Source of the DNA: JBCCGI01 sp039029355
Lineage (GTDB): Bacteria > Planctomycetota > UBA1135 > GCA-002686595
DNA: 64,000 bases
Direction of reading: 5' to 3'
NCBI GenBank assembly: GCA_039029355.1
Contig: JBCCGI010000007.1
Location: forward strand, 62,001 to 126,000
A model generated the notes under the pieces. It saw only the letters and a program-made list of their open reading frames with translations, did no database searches and was not told the origin of the DNA. Of the stretch, positions 32,706 through 40,899 are shown piece after piece; within the stretch, counting starts at the first letter, position 1; each line of letters opens with the position of its first letter. A program made the position numbers and the translations under genes.

Positions 32706-33953
32706 CTACTTGATCCCGGCGAGCTCGAGCTCGAGGTCCAGCAGCACGGTCGAAAGCGCGACGCCACCGGTCGCGGCGCGGAAGCTCTCCTCGACGCTCT
32801 GCCCCGCGCTGCAACCGCGCAGCAGCTGGACGAGCACCGCGTCGCCGTGCTGCTCGCGGATCATCGCCACGAGCGTCAGCGACTGCGCGTAGGCGCGCGA
32901 GATCTCCTGCGGGTCCTTCCACGTCGACAGGCTCTCGCGCAGCGCGTCGAGCGCGAACAGCGGCGCGCCGACGAGCTCGCCGCGCGCGAGGTTGACGCTC
33001 GGCTTCTCGACCTCGAGCAGCTGCGCCAGCCCTTCGTTGAGCCAGCCGGGGACGTCGCGCCCGCCCAGCTCGCGCACAAACGCGTGCACCAGCTCGTGGC
33101 GCAGGATGCGCTCCCAACGACCGCGCTCGGTGGACAGGTCGTCGACCGCGACGCGGATGACGCCGTCGAAGACGCCGCCGGCCCAGTCGCCGAGCCCGGT
33201 CAGCGTGTCGAACTCGGCGCGGTCGTAGAGCACCACGCGGATGCGCTCGCCGCCGTCGATCACCGGGTCGATGCCGAAGAAGCCGCGGAGCGTCTCGTAG
33301 GCGCCCTCGCGGTAGCGGCCACCGCCCTCCAGGAAGTCGATCACCTCCTGGTCGTGGCGCTGCAGATCGCGGCGCTGGCCGTCGTACTCGATGCGGAAGT
33401 AGTTGCCCGGGGCGTAGGTGTCGCCGAGGGCGAGCTCGAGCTCGCGCCGCCAGCGCTCCAGCAGCGCCGCGAGCTCGTCGCGCTCGGGCGCGGTCTCGAC
33501 CGAGCGCGCGAGCGTCTCGACCGCACGCTCCAGCTCGCCGCGCTCGTGCAGGCTCGTCGCAAGCCGGAACAGGGCCTCGGCCAGGTTGCGGCGGAAGACG
33601 TCGTTGTCGGGGCGCGCGGCGTAGCAAGCGGCGAAGAGCTCGACCGCGCGCTCGAGCTCGCCGGCCTCGAGCAGGTCGCGGGCCTCGTTGTTCCGCTCGA
33701 TCCAGCGCGCGTTGTCGGCGTCGACCGGCGTCGGGCTCGGACGCTCTTCGGGCACCGGGCGCCGCTCGGGGCTGGCGACCGGACGCGACACCGGCTGGGA
33801 GGGGGCCTCCTCGGCCGCCTCAGGGCTGGAGGGGCGCAGGTGCGCCGCCGCGAAGAAGCCCGCGCCGGCGGCGACCGCCAGCGCGCAGACCGCGAGCAGG
33901 GTGCGGCTCGCGCCGCCCCGCCGTCTCCCCGCGCCGCGCCTGGTCCGTCTCAA
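32706..33953 (-). CDS. Membrane-anchored TPR protein with gluzincin metallopeptidase domain (peptidase MA-like)
   Basis: 415 residues. An Arg-rich N-terminus and one transmembrane helix (about 18-38) are followed by a Pro-rich linker. TPR-type helices cover about 85-170 (LEAGELERAVELFAACYAAR; SLHERGELERAVETLARSV). The C-terminal domain has HELVH (H286, E287, H290) and E307 in WLNEGLAQLLE, the HExxH-x(16)-E zinc set of gluzincins and the peptidase MA family. It should act outside the cytoplasm. The gene begins 16 bases after the kinase gene on the same strand, so the two are probably one operon. Confidence 0.8.
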   Translation of the reverse strand: MRRTRRGAGRRRGGASRTLLAVCALAVAAGAGFFAAAHLRPSSPEAAEEAPSQPVSRPVASPERRPVPEERPSPTPVDADNARWIERNNEARDLLEAGELERAVELFAACYAARPDNDVFRRNLAEALFRLATSLHERGELERAVETLARSVETAPERDELAALLERWRRELELALGDTYAPGNYFRIEYDGQRRDLQRHDQEVIDFLEGGGRYREGAYETLRGFFGIDPVIDGGERIRVVLYDRAEFDTLTGLGDWAGGVFDGVIRVAVDDLSTERGRWERILRHELVHAFVRELGGRDVPGWLNEGLAQLLEVEKPSVNLARGELVGAPLFALDALRESLSTWKDPQEISRAYAQSLTLVAMIREQHGDAVLVQLLRGCSAGQSVEESFRAATGGVALSTVLLDLELELAGIK

Positions 33954-33969
33954 AAGGGCTTGTCGGCGC

Positions 33970-35019
33970 CTAGCCGCGCCTCCTCTGGATCCGGGACGAC
34001 CGAGTGCGCGCGTCCTTCTCGAAATTCAGGTTTTCCCTGCCGGCGACGTGGCTGCGCACGTCGTCGATCAGCTCGGACCAGCTCTGGTACCGGTGGTCGA
34101 CCTGCTTGGCGACCATCTTCTCGATGAAGTACTGGAGCAGCGGCGAGATGCCGCGGCTCTTGAGCTCGGATGACGAGAGCGAGTCCATGATCTGCATGCG
34201 CAGGATCTCGCGGTCGTCGCTGCTCTCGAACGGGAGCCGCCCCACCACGACGTGGAAGAGCGAGAGCCCCAGGCTGTAGATGTCCGAGCGGATGTCCGCC
34301 GCCGCGCCGCCGCGGGCCTGCTCGGGCGAGAGGTACGCGACCGTGCCGACGGTGCTGTCGCCGCTCGGCGCGTCCTCCTCGCAGCCGGCGAAGCCGAGGT
34401 CGATCAGCACGACCCGTCCCTCGCGCGTCAGCATGATGTTGCCCGGCTTCACGTCGCGGTGGACGATGCCCTCGCCGTCGAGGTACTCCAGCGCCTGGGC
34501 GACCTCGAGCACGACGCGCAGGGCCTCCTCCTCCGAGAAGGTGCGCCCGCCGTCGAGCTCTTCCAGGAGCGTCGTCCCGTCGACCAGCGCCATGCGCGCG
34601 AAGTACGTGCGCCCGCTCTTCGCCACGCCGTAGCCACGGACGAGGCCGGGGTGCTTCAGCCGCTCCAGCAGTCGGGCCTCGGTGATGAAGGCCTGCCGCG
34701 TGGCCGCGTTCGCGGTGCAGTCGGGTTTCAACACCTTCAGGGCCATCAGGCGGTTGCTCTTCTTCTCGCGCGCCTTGAACACGTCGGCCGTGCCGCCGGT
34801 GCCGACGCGGTCGCCGACCTCGTAGCCGGGGATCTCGGGGATCTCGCCGGCGTTCGTCCGGCGCATGCGGCGGATCTGGGCTGCGTCCCAGCCGACGCGT
34901 TTCTGGAGCAGCGCGTCGAGCGCGCCGCCCTGCTTCAGCTCCTCGACCAGCCCCTCGGCGTCTTCGCGTCCCAGGTGGCCGCGGTGCACGAGGAGGGCGA
35001 GGAAGGAAAGGTCTTCCAT
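33970..35019 (-). CDS. Hanks-type serine/threonine protein kinase
   Basis: 349 residues from the ATG preceded by GGAAGG-like sequence; upstream frame extensions are Arg/Pro-rich and unlikely. All kinase subdomains are present: GTGGTADVFKA (glycine loop), ALKVLK (K95), IVHRDVKPGNIM (H187-R188-D189), LIDLGFAG (D207, DLG instead of DFG) and YLSPEQAR (APE position). The first 60 residues form a small helical domain common in planctomycete kinases. No transmembrane helix is seen, so it is cytosolic. It is coupled to the metallopeptidase gene downstream. Phosphorylation of partners read by the FHA protein of the pseudopilus operon is possible but unproven. Confidence 0.93.
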   Translation of the reverse strand: MEDLSFLALLVHRGHLGREDAEGLVEELKQGGALDALLQKRVGWDAAQIRRMRRTNAGEIPEIPGYEVGDRVGTGGTADVFKAREKKSNRLMALKVLKPDCTANAATRQAFITEARLLERLKHPGLVRGYGVAKSGRTYFARMALVDGTTLLEELDGGRTFSEEEALRVVLEVAQALEYLDGEGIVHRDVKPGNIMLTREGRVVLIDLGFAGCEEDAPSGDSTVGTVAYLSPEQARGGAAADIRSDIYSLGLSLFHVVVGRLPFESSDDREILRMQIMDSLSSSELKSRGISPLLQYFIEKMVAKQVDHRYQSWSELIDDVRSHVAGRENLNFEKDARTRSSRIQRRRG

Positions 35020-35216
35020 ATGGGGGAGTCGGAGGAGGGGGCGGGACCGAGAGCAGTGTAGCCGGGGGCTCTCCGGGGCCGGTAGCGGGACTCCCGCCGC
35101 GAGCGAACACGCAGAATCGGGATTCCTGGTCCGCGTCAAGATCGCCGGCCCGCGGCGCCGAAACGCTCGGCATCCCGCTGTCCCTCCGCCCACAGCCCAG
35201 GCCCCCCCCAACGCCC

Positions 35217-36533
35217 GTGCATCCCCGGACGAGCCGCGCCCTTTATAAATACCTCGACGTCGCCGACCGCTTCGTCCGGATCCGCATCGCGGGACCGCAC
35301 GACGCGGGTGTGCGGATGCGCCCGGGGCTCGACCGGTCGGGCTACCGCCGGGCCCTGATCGCGGCCCTGGTCGAGGGCTTCGAGCAGGACGTCGAGGCAC
35401 ACCTGAGCGAGCTGCACCCCGAGGATCCGGGCGCCGCCGCGGAGCTGCTCTACCAGCTCGTGGTCGCGGTGAACCCCGAGCTGGACATCCGCAGCGTCAG
35501 CCTGCCTCCGGTCGAGGAGGCGCCCGCTCCGAAGGCCGCCGGGGAGACCGAGCTGCGCGTCGCCCCCGAGGCGGACGCCGCCGCGCCGCGCCGCGCGATC
35601 CGCCGCCGCGCACGGGGCCTCGCCGAGCGGCTCTCCCAGCGCGTCTTCGGCCAGCACGAAGCGGTCGAGCGCGTCGCCCGCGCGGTACGCCGAGCCGCCG
35701 CCGGGCTGAAGCCCGCGCGCGGGCCCTTGGCCTCGCTGCTCTTCGTCGGCCCCACCGGCACCGGCAAGACCGAGCTGGCCCGCGAGCTGGCCCGCGAGCT
35801 CGGCGGCGACCAGGGGCTGCTGCGGATCGACTGCGGCGAGCTGGGCCTGGGGCATGAGACCAGCCGCCTGGTCGGCGCACCGCCCGGCTTCGTCGGTTTC
35901 GAGGACGGCGGGATGCTGACCGAGGGTATGCGCCGCGCGCCGCGCGCGGTGGTGCTGTTCGACGAGATCGAAAAGGCCCACGGCAGGCTGCACGACGTGT
36001 TGCTGTCGGTGCTGGAGGAGGGCGAGATCGCCGACGGCACGGGGCGCAGCGTCTCGTTCCGCGACGCGATCGTGATCCTGACGTCGAACGCCGGCGCGCG
36101 CGAGGCCGACGAGGCCGATGAGCCGATCGGGTTTGCGGGCTCGGGGCTGGGCGCCGGCGCGCGGGCGGAGATCGCGACCCGCGCCCTGCGCACCCGCTTC
36201 GCGCCCGAGTTCCTCGGGCGCCTCGACGAGGTGGTGCACTTCCGCGAGCTGGGCCCCAAGGACGTGCGCCGGATCGCCGCGCGCCAGCTCGGCGACCTCG
36301 CGCTGCGCGTGCGTCACGCCGGGCGGCGCATGCGCTGGACCGACGCCGTGGCGCGCTGGGTGGCGGAGCAGGCGAGCTCCGGAGCCGGCGGCGCGCGCGA
36401 CGTAGGAGCGATCCTCCGCCGCGGGGTCGAGGAGCCCCTGGCCGAGGCCATGCTGGACCTGGGCGAAGACGACCGCCGCTGGCTGTGCGTGCGCCTGCGG
36501 GCGGGACGGCCGGACGTGGTCTCCGAGCCCTAG
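35217..36533 (+). CDS. Single-ring Clp-like AAA+ ATPase (ClpA/ClpC D2 type)
   Basis: 438 residues from a GTG. The C-terminal 300 residues are a ClpB/ClpC second-ring module: FGQHEAV, Walker A GPTGTGKT (178-185), Walker B VVLFDE (D249/E250), sensor TSNAG, Arg finger RFAPEFLGRLDE and the D2-small domain. The N-domain, D1 and middle domain of normal Clp are missing; instead there are about 130 residues of unknown fold. PIGF (303-306) lies where ClpA and ClpC have the hydrophobic tripeptide that docks on ClpP. Divergent from the kinase gene; the parvulin gene follows about 130 bases later. Confidence 0.8.
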   Translation: MHPRTSRALYKYLDVADRFVRIRIAGPHDAGVRMRPGLDRSGYRRALIAALVEGFEQDVEAHLSELHPEDPGAAAELLYQLVVAVNPELDIRSVSLPPVEEAPAPKAAGETELRVAPEADAAAPRRAIRRRARGLAERLSQRVFGQHEAVERVARAVRRAAAGLKPARGPLASLLFVGPTGTGKTELARELARELGGDQGLLRIDCGELGLGHETSRLVGAPPGFVGFEDGGMLTEGMRRAPRAVVLFDEIEKAHGRLHDVLLSVLEEGEIADGTGRSVSFRDAIVILTSNAGAREADEADEPIGFAGSGLGAGARAEIATRALRTRFAPEFLGRLDEVVHFRELGPKDVRRIAARQLGDLALRVRHAGRRMRWTDAVARWVAEQASSGAGGARDVGAILRRGVEEPLAEAMLDLGEDDRRWLCVRLRAGRPDVVSEP

Positions 36534-36662
36534 CCCGAGTCCGCACGAGCCCGCGGCCAGAATCGCCCGCGAGCTCCCCCGGCCGGGCCAACCCGACCGC
36601 GCCTCGCTTTCCCGGGCAGGCCTTTCGCGCTGCCCCGCCCGCGCGGCTATCCTCGCCGGCCG

Positions 36663-38069
36663 ATGCTCACTCGGCACAGACTGTTCCGCGCAGCCCTCAG
36701 CCTGCTCCTGATCGCGTCCCTCGTCGGGCTCTGGAGAGCCCAATCCACCGCCCAGGCCTCCAGCCGGATCGCCGCGCGCGCCGGCGAGCAGGTGCTGGCG
36801 ATGGAGGAGCTCGAGACGCTGCTCCTGCAGCGCCACGCCTTCTCCGAGGACGGCCGCGACATCCTGCGCCACCTGGTGCAGACGCGCATGATCGAGTACC
36901 TGGGCGACGCCGGCGACGTGCGCGTGGGCCAGGGTGAGATCAACCGGCTTTGGGACCAGCTCGACCGCGACGCGAAAAAGGCGGGCGTGTCGGGCGGCAT
37001 GGCGGCCGAGCTCAAGCGCACCGGCATGACGCCCGAGGAGTTCCGCGAGCTGCTGCGGCTCCAGATCCTGCAGCAGGTCCTGACGCGGCGCGCGCTCGGC
37101 CTGGCCGACGACGCGTCGGTCTCCGGCGAGCAGATGGCGGTCTGGATCGACGCCGAGATTCAAAAGCGCAAGCTGGAGGTGAAGAACCCGCCGTGGGACG
37201 ACGGCGTGGTGGCCGTGTGCGGCGAGGTGAAGGTAACGGTGCGCGAGCTGGCGGGCCTGCTGACGCAGCACCTCGGCACCAAGGACGTGCGCGATGCGTC
37301 GTTCCACCTGCTGCTCCTGCGCGGCATCCGCGCGCGCATGCCCGACCTGTCGGGCGAGGCGCACGAGCGCGCGATCGACTCCGAGATGGCGTCGCGCCGG
37401 CGCGAGGTCGAGGGCGACGCGGCCTTCGGCGGGCTGTCGTTCGAGAGCCTGCTGGGAGCCCAGGGCATGACCGTCGAGTCGCTGCGGCGCGACCCGTCGG
37501 TCGCGATCGCGGCGCTCTCGAACCTGTGGATCGACCGCACGTACGACCAGGCCGGGCTGCGCGAGGCCTACGACGCCGAGCGCGCCTTCTTCGAGGACCG
37601 CTACGGCGAGGCCGTGCAGCTGCATGCGCTCTTCCTGCGCGGCGCGAAGTTCAAGAACAAGTGGAACCCGCGCACGTTCGAGGAGGCCGAGGCCGAGCTC
37701 AACGCGCTCAAGCCGCGGCTGACCGACCGCGAGCGGTTCATCGAGCACGCGCGGTCGCTGTCCGAGGACCCGCGCAGCAAGGCGTCGGGCGGCGAGCTGG
37801 GCTGGGTCACGCGCGGCGACGACCAGGCGCCGCCCTCGATCCGCGACGCCGCCTTCAACCACCTCGGCACCGGCGGCGAGATCCCCGCGGGCGGGCTCCT
37901 CCTGGGCCCGGTGCGGCTCGAGAACGGCCTGGTGCTGCTGTGGCTGTCCGCGCGCCGCGACAGCCCGGACTGGGCCGGCATGTCCGGCTACGTGCGCCAG
38001 GAGCTGCGCCGCCGCTTCCTGACCGACGTGCTCGCGCAAGAGGACGTGCAAACCTTCCGCGACGGATAG
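36663..38069 (+). CDS. Exported SurA-like parvulin peptidyl-prolyl isomerase
   Basis: 468 residues. Signal peptide about 1-31 (ALSLLLIASLVGLWRAQSTA), SurA_N-like helical chaperone arms with repeated ILQQVLTRR and VRELAGLLTQHLG segments, then a parvulin domain. The parvulin part reads FIEHARSLSEDPRSKASGGE, then LGWV and later IPAGGLLLGPVRLENGLVL. It should act in the periplasm on outer-membrane or exported proteins. The stop is 9 bases before the first microcompartment vertex gene, so it is probably cotranscribed with cytosolic shell genes, an odd pairing. Confidence 0.85.
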   Translation: MLTRHRLFRAALSLLLIASLVGLWRAQSTAQASSRIAARAGEQVLAMEELETLLLQRHAFSEDGRDILRHLVQTRMIEYLGDAGDVRVGQGEINRLWDQLDRDAKKAGVSGGMAAELKRTGMTPEEFRELLRLQILQQVLTRRALGLADDASVSGEQMAVWIDAEIQKRKLEVKNPPWDDGVVAVCGEVKVTVRELAGLLTQHLGTKDVRDASFHLLLLRGIRARMPDLSGEAHERAIDSEMASRRREVEGDAAFGGLSFESLLGAQGMTVESLRRDPSVAIAALSNLWIDRTYDQAGLREAYDAERAFFEDRYGEAVQLHALFLRGAKFKNKWNPRTFEEAEAELNALKPRLTDRERFIEHARSLSEDPRSKASGGELGWVTRGDDQAPPSIRDAAFNHLGTGGEIPAGGLLLGPVRLENGLVLLWLSARRDSPDWAGMSGYVRQELRRRFLTDVLAQEDVQTFRDG

Positions 38070-38078
38070 GATCCCGAG

Positions 38079-38372
38079 ATGCTGATCGGCAAGGTGATGG
38101 GGAGCGTGGTCGCCACGCGCAAGGACGAGAAGCTAGAGAGCCTCAAGCTGCTCGTCGTGCAGGTTCACGACCACGAGAACCAACCCAAGGACCAGTACGT
38201 CGTCGCCGTCGACGCCGTCGAGGCGGGCGTGGGCGACCTGGTGCTCTACGCCAGCGGCTCGAGCGCGCGCCAGACGACGCTGACCGACGGCCGGCCCTGC
38301 GACGCGGTCATCATGGCGGTGATCGACTCGTGGGACCTGGGCGGCAAGAACGTCTACGAGAAGTGGGCCTAG
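38079..38372 (+). CDS. Bacterial microcompartment vertex protein, EutN/CcmL family (first copy)
   Basis: 97 residues. MLIGKVMGSVVATRKDEKLE is the EutN/CcmL opening strand, followed by KLLVVQVHD, YVVAVDAVEAGVGDLVLYASGSSARQT and CDAVIMAVID. This is the pentamer-forming beta-barrel (BMC-P). GVGDLVL and GSSARQ are the family's most conserved loops. Pentamers cap the vertices of a protein shell. It ends 4 bases before the second copy. Three BMC-P genes together are typical of the Planctomycetes-Verrucomicrobia microcompartment that breaks down fucose and rhamnose. Confidence 0.92.
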   Translation: MLIGKVMGSVVATRKDEKLESLKLLVVQVHDHENQPKDQYVVAVDAVEAGVGDLVLYASGSSARQTTLTDGRPCDAVIMAVIDSWDLGGKNVYEKWA

Positions 38373-38376
38373 GCCG

Positions 38377-38676
38377 GTGTACCTCGCGCGCGTGATCGGC
38401 CGCGTCGTCGCGACCCAACGCTACGCCGGGCTGACCGGCGTGCCGCTGCAGTGGATCCAACCGCTGGACGAGGACGGCGCCGCGATGGGCGCCGCGCTCG
38501 TCGCCTGCGCCGCGATCGACTCGGGTCCCGGCGACCTGGTGCACTTCATCGACGGGCGCGAGGCGGCGCTCGCCTGCCCCGAGACCTTCGTTCCGGTCGA
38601 CGTCGCGATCATCGGCTTCGTCTCCGAGGCCGCACGCCTCGGCGAGCGCATCGGCGACGGGCAGGGAGCGGGCTGA
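38377..38676 (+). CDS. Bacterial microcompartment vertex protein, EutN/CcmL family (second copy)
   Basis: 99 residues from a GTG 4 bases after the first copy. MYLARVIGRVVATQRYAGL and VPLQWIQPLDE match the barrel strands. SGPGDLVHFIDGREAALAC is the diverged form of the conserved GVGD-x-V loop, and PVDVAIIGFVSEA is the closing strand. It is clearly less conserved than the flanking copies, with Pro for Val in the loop (GPGD), so it may occupy a distinct vertex position. Its stop overlaps the third copy by one base (TGATG). Confidence 0.88.
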   Translation: MYLARVIGRVVATQRYAGLTGVPLQWIQPLDEDGAAMGAALVACAAIDSGPGDLVHFIDGREAALACPETFVPVDVAIIGFVSEAARLGERIGDGQGAG

Positions 38677-39002
38677 TGTTCCTGGCCGACGTCGTGGGCA
38701 CGGTGGTGTCGCCGGTGCAGATCCCGCTGCTCGAGGGCAAGACGCTGCTGCTCTTGCGCGTGCTCGATCCGAAGGGACGCCCGGCGGGCAAGACCCGCAT
38801 CGGCATCGACGTGGCGCAGGCCGGCGTCGGCGACCGCGTGATCTGCATCGACGAGGGCAACTCGGCGCGCCAGATCCTGGGCGACCCCAACGCCGCCGCG
38901 AAGACGCTGGTGGTCGGAGTGGTCGACTACGTCGAGCTCGAAGACGAGCTCGCCTACGACGCCCGCGACCGCGACCCGGTCGCTAAGCTGGAGCCCCAAT
39001 GA
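38676..39002 (+). CDS. Bacterial microcompartment vertex protein, EutN/CcmL family (third copy)
   Basis: 108 residues. MFLADVVGTVVSPVQIPLLE, KTLLLLRVLDPKG, then AGVGDRVICIDEGNSARQIL with all conserved loop residues, and VVGVVDYVELED. The C-terminal tail (LAYDARDRDPVAKLEPQ) is about 10 residues longer than in the first copy. The stop overlaps the aldolase start (ATGA), so shell and enzyme are translationally coupled. No hexamer (BMC-H) gene is in the window. Confidence 0.92.
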   Translation: MFLADVVGTVVSPVQIPLLEGKTLLLLRVLDPKGRPAGKTRIGIDVAQAGVGDRVICIDEGNSARQILGDPNAAAKTLVVGVVDYVELEDELAYDARDRDPVAKLEPQ

Positions 39003-39703
39003 GCGCCGACCAAGCCAGCTGGAGCGAGGAGGAGACGCGCCTGCGCGCGGCCCTCTGCCGCATCGGCGCCCTGTGCTACGAGAAGAGCTTCATCGTCGGC
39101 GCCGACGGCAACCTGTCGGCGCGGCTGTCGGACGACACGATCCTGATCACGCCGGCAGGGGCGATGAAGGGCTTTCTGCAGCCGCAGCACCTGGCGCACA
39201 TCGACCTCGACGGCAGGGTCGTCGACGACGGACCGGGCCCCTCGTCCGAGGTCGGCATCCACCTGGTCTCCTACCGCGAGCGCCCCGACATGCGCGCGGT
39301 CGTGCACGCGCACCCGCCGCACGCGGTGGCGCTGACGATCGCGGAGGTCGACATGCAGCTCCCGGTGATCCCCGAGATCGTCGTCACGATCGGCGGCATC
39401 CCCACCGCGCCCTACGGCACGCCGGGCACGCCCGAGCTGCCCGAGTCGATCCGCGAGCTCGTGCGCTGCTCGGACACGCTGATCATGAAGAACCACGGCG
39501 CGGTGTGCCTGGGCGCGAACCTGATGGACGCGTTCAAGAAGCTCGACATGATCGAGCACACGGCGCGGATCCTGTGGCTCGCTCACACCGTGCGCGGCGG
39601 CCTGACGCCGCTGCCGCCCGAGGCGGTGGAGAAGCTGCTCGCGACGCGCGGTCTGCTGGGCATCACGACGACGAACACGCTCGAGAACCGCTGCGGGCTC
39701 TAG
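38999..39703 (+). CDS. Class II aldolase, L-fuculose-1-phosphate/rhamnulose-1-phosphate type
   Basis: 234 residues. The zinc and catalytic residues of FucA are all present with a constant offset of 11: E84 (SSEVGIH), H103 and H105 (VVHAHPPHA), H166 (MKNHGAV). It should cleave a deoxy-ketose 1-phosphate into DHAP and lactaldehyde. In the Planctomycetes-Verrucomicrobia microcompartment this aldolase makes lactaldehyde inside the shell. A possible amphipathic end (PPEAVEKLLATRGLLGI, near 206-222) could be an encapsulation peptide, which is inference. The usual partners (aldehyde dehydrogenase, kinase, BMC-H) are not in the window. Confidence 0.9.
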   Translation: MSADQASWSEEETRLRAALCRIGALCYEKSFIVGADGNLSARLSDDTILITPAGAMKGFLQPQHLAHIDLDGRVVDDGPGPSSEVGIHLVSYRERPDMRAVVHAHPPHAVALTIAEVDMQLPVIPEIVVTIGGIPTAPYGTPGTPELPESIRELVRCSDTLIMKNHGAVCLGANLMDAFKKLDMIEHTARILWLAHTVRGGLTPLPPEAVEKLLATRGLLGITTTNTLENRCGL

Positions 39704-39713
39704 CCCGAGGCGC

Positions 39714-40766
39714 TCACGACGGGAGCGCCCCGCGCGCCTCGGCCAGCTCGGCGCACAGGAGCGCCCCCCCCGCCGCGCCGCGCAGCGTGTTGTGGACCAG
39801 CGCGACGAAGCGCCAGCCCCCCAACGGGTCGCGCCGCAGCCGGCCGACCGAGCAGCTCATCCCGCCGCCGAGCTCGCGGTGCATGCGCGGCTGGGGAGCG
39901 TCGGGGGCGTCGAGGTAGATCGTCGGCTCCGCCGGAGCGCTGGGGAGCCCCAGCTCCTGGGGCTCGCCGCGGAAGCCGCGCCAGGCGGCGATCAGGTCGG
40001 CCTCGGCGGCGTCGTCGGCGGCGAGCTCGACCGAGACCGACAGCAGGTGCCCGTCGATCACCGGCACGCGGTTGCACTGGGCGCTGACCGCGAGCGGGGC
40101 GGGGCGCACCTCGTCGCCCTCCAGCGCGCCGAGGATGCGCGCCGGCTCGCTCTCCAGCTTGTCCTCTTCGCTCGGGATGAACGGGATCGCGTTGTCGACG
40201 ATCGTCATCGACGCGACGCCCGGCAGGCCCGCTCCGGAGATGGCCTGCAGGCTGACCACGCGCGCGGTGCGCAGGCCGAAGGCGTCGAAGAGCGGCTTGA
40301 GCGCCAGCACGAAGCCGATCGTCGAGCAGTTGGGGTTGGTGATCAGGCCGCCCGCCTCGGACTGGGTCTCCAGCAGCCCGAGGTGGTCCGCGTTGACCTC
40401 GGGCACCAGCAGCGGGACGTCGCGGTCCATACGGTGCGCGGACGCGTTGGAGACCACCAGACTGCCGCGCCGGGCGTAGGGGCGCTCCAGCGCTCGCGCC
40501 GGGCCTGAATCGAGGGCCGACAGCACCAGCGGCACCTCCGGTGTGCCGGCGGGGTCGGCCGAGAGCACCTCCAGCTCGGCCGCGGCGGCCGGCAGCGGCG
40601 TGGGGAGCACCCAGCGCGCCGCGTCGCCGTAGCGGCGGCCGGCCGAGCGTTCTGAGGCGGCCACCCAGGCGAGCTCGAAGCGCGGGTGGTCCTGGAGGAG
40701 AGCCACGAAACGCTGCCCCACGCTGCCCGTAGCACCGAGCAGCCCGACCGGAATCCTGGACGTCAT
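39714..40766 (-). CDS. asd: Aspartate-semialdehyde dehydrogenase, archaeal/fungal-type
   Basis: 350 residues. NADP-binding GLLGATGSVGQRFVALL, then the catalytic cysteine C147 in ITNPNCSTIG and the substrate-side SLQAISGAGLPG. QCNRVPVIDGHL carries the active-site His. The absence of the Gram-negative long-form inserts and the EEDKLESEP stretch place it in the archaeal/fungal (asd_EA) branch. It reduces aspartyl-4-phosphate to aspartate semialdehyde for lysine/diaminopimelate, threonine and methionine synthesis. Convergent with the aldolase (10 bases apart) and divergent from the YejM-like gene. Confidence 0.93.
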   Translation of the reverse strand: MTSRIPVGLLGATGSVGQRFVALLQDHPRFELAWVAASERSAGRRYGDAARWVLPTPLPAAAAELEVLSADPAGTPEVPLVLSALDSGPARALERPYARRGSLVVSNASAHRMDRDVPLLVPEVNADHLGLLETQSEAGGLITNPNCSTIGFVLALKPLFDAFGLRTARVVSLQAISGAGLPGVASMTIVDNAIPFIPSEEDKLESEPARILGALEGDEVRPAPLAVSAQCNRVPVIDGHLLSVSVELAADDAAEADLIAAWRGFRGEPQELGLPSAPAEPTIYLDAPDAPQPRMHRELGGGMSCSVGRLRRDPLGGWRFVALVHNTLRGAAGGALLCAELAEARGALPS

Positions 40767-40846
40767 GGAGCGGATTCTAGAGCCCCGGAGACCGCCTCCA
40801 AGGCCCTGGATGCGGCTCCATGACTCTCGGCGCGTCCTTTACTGAC

Positions 40847-40876
40847 TTGGCTGCTGCTTCACAAGCGGCCTATGGA
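40847..40876 (+). promoter_or_regulatory. Candidate sigma-70 promoter of the YejM-like gene
   Basis: TTGGCT (40847-40852) and TATGGA (40871-40876) are separated by 18 bases in an AT-richer stretch. Transcription would begin about 17 bases before the ATG at 40900. A near-leaderless, short 5' end results. Confidence 0.45.
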
Positions 40877-40899
40877 TAGTCTTTCGCGCCCTTCCACCG

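Noticed and set aside
35136..38051. Long minus-strand open frame opposite the Clp-like and parvulin genes
   Set aside because: Compositionally biased shadow of the two real plus-strand genes.
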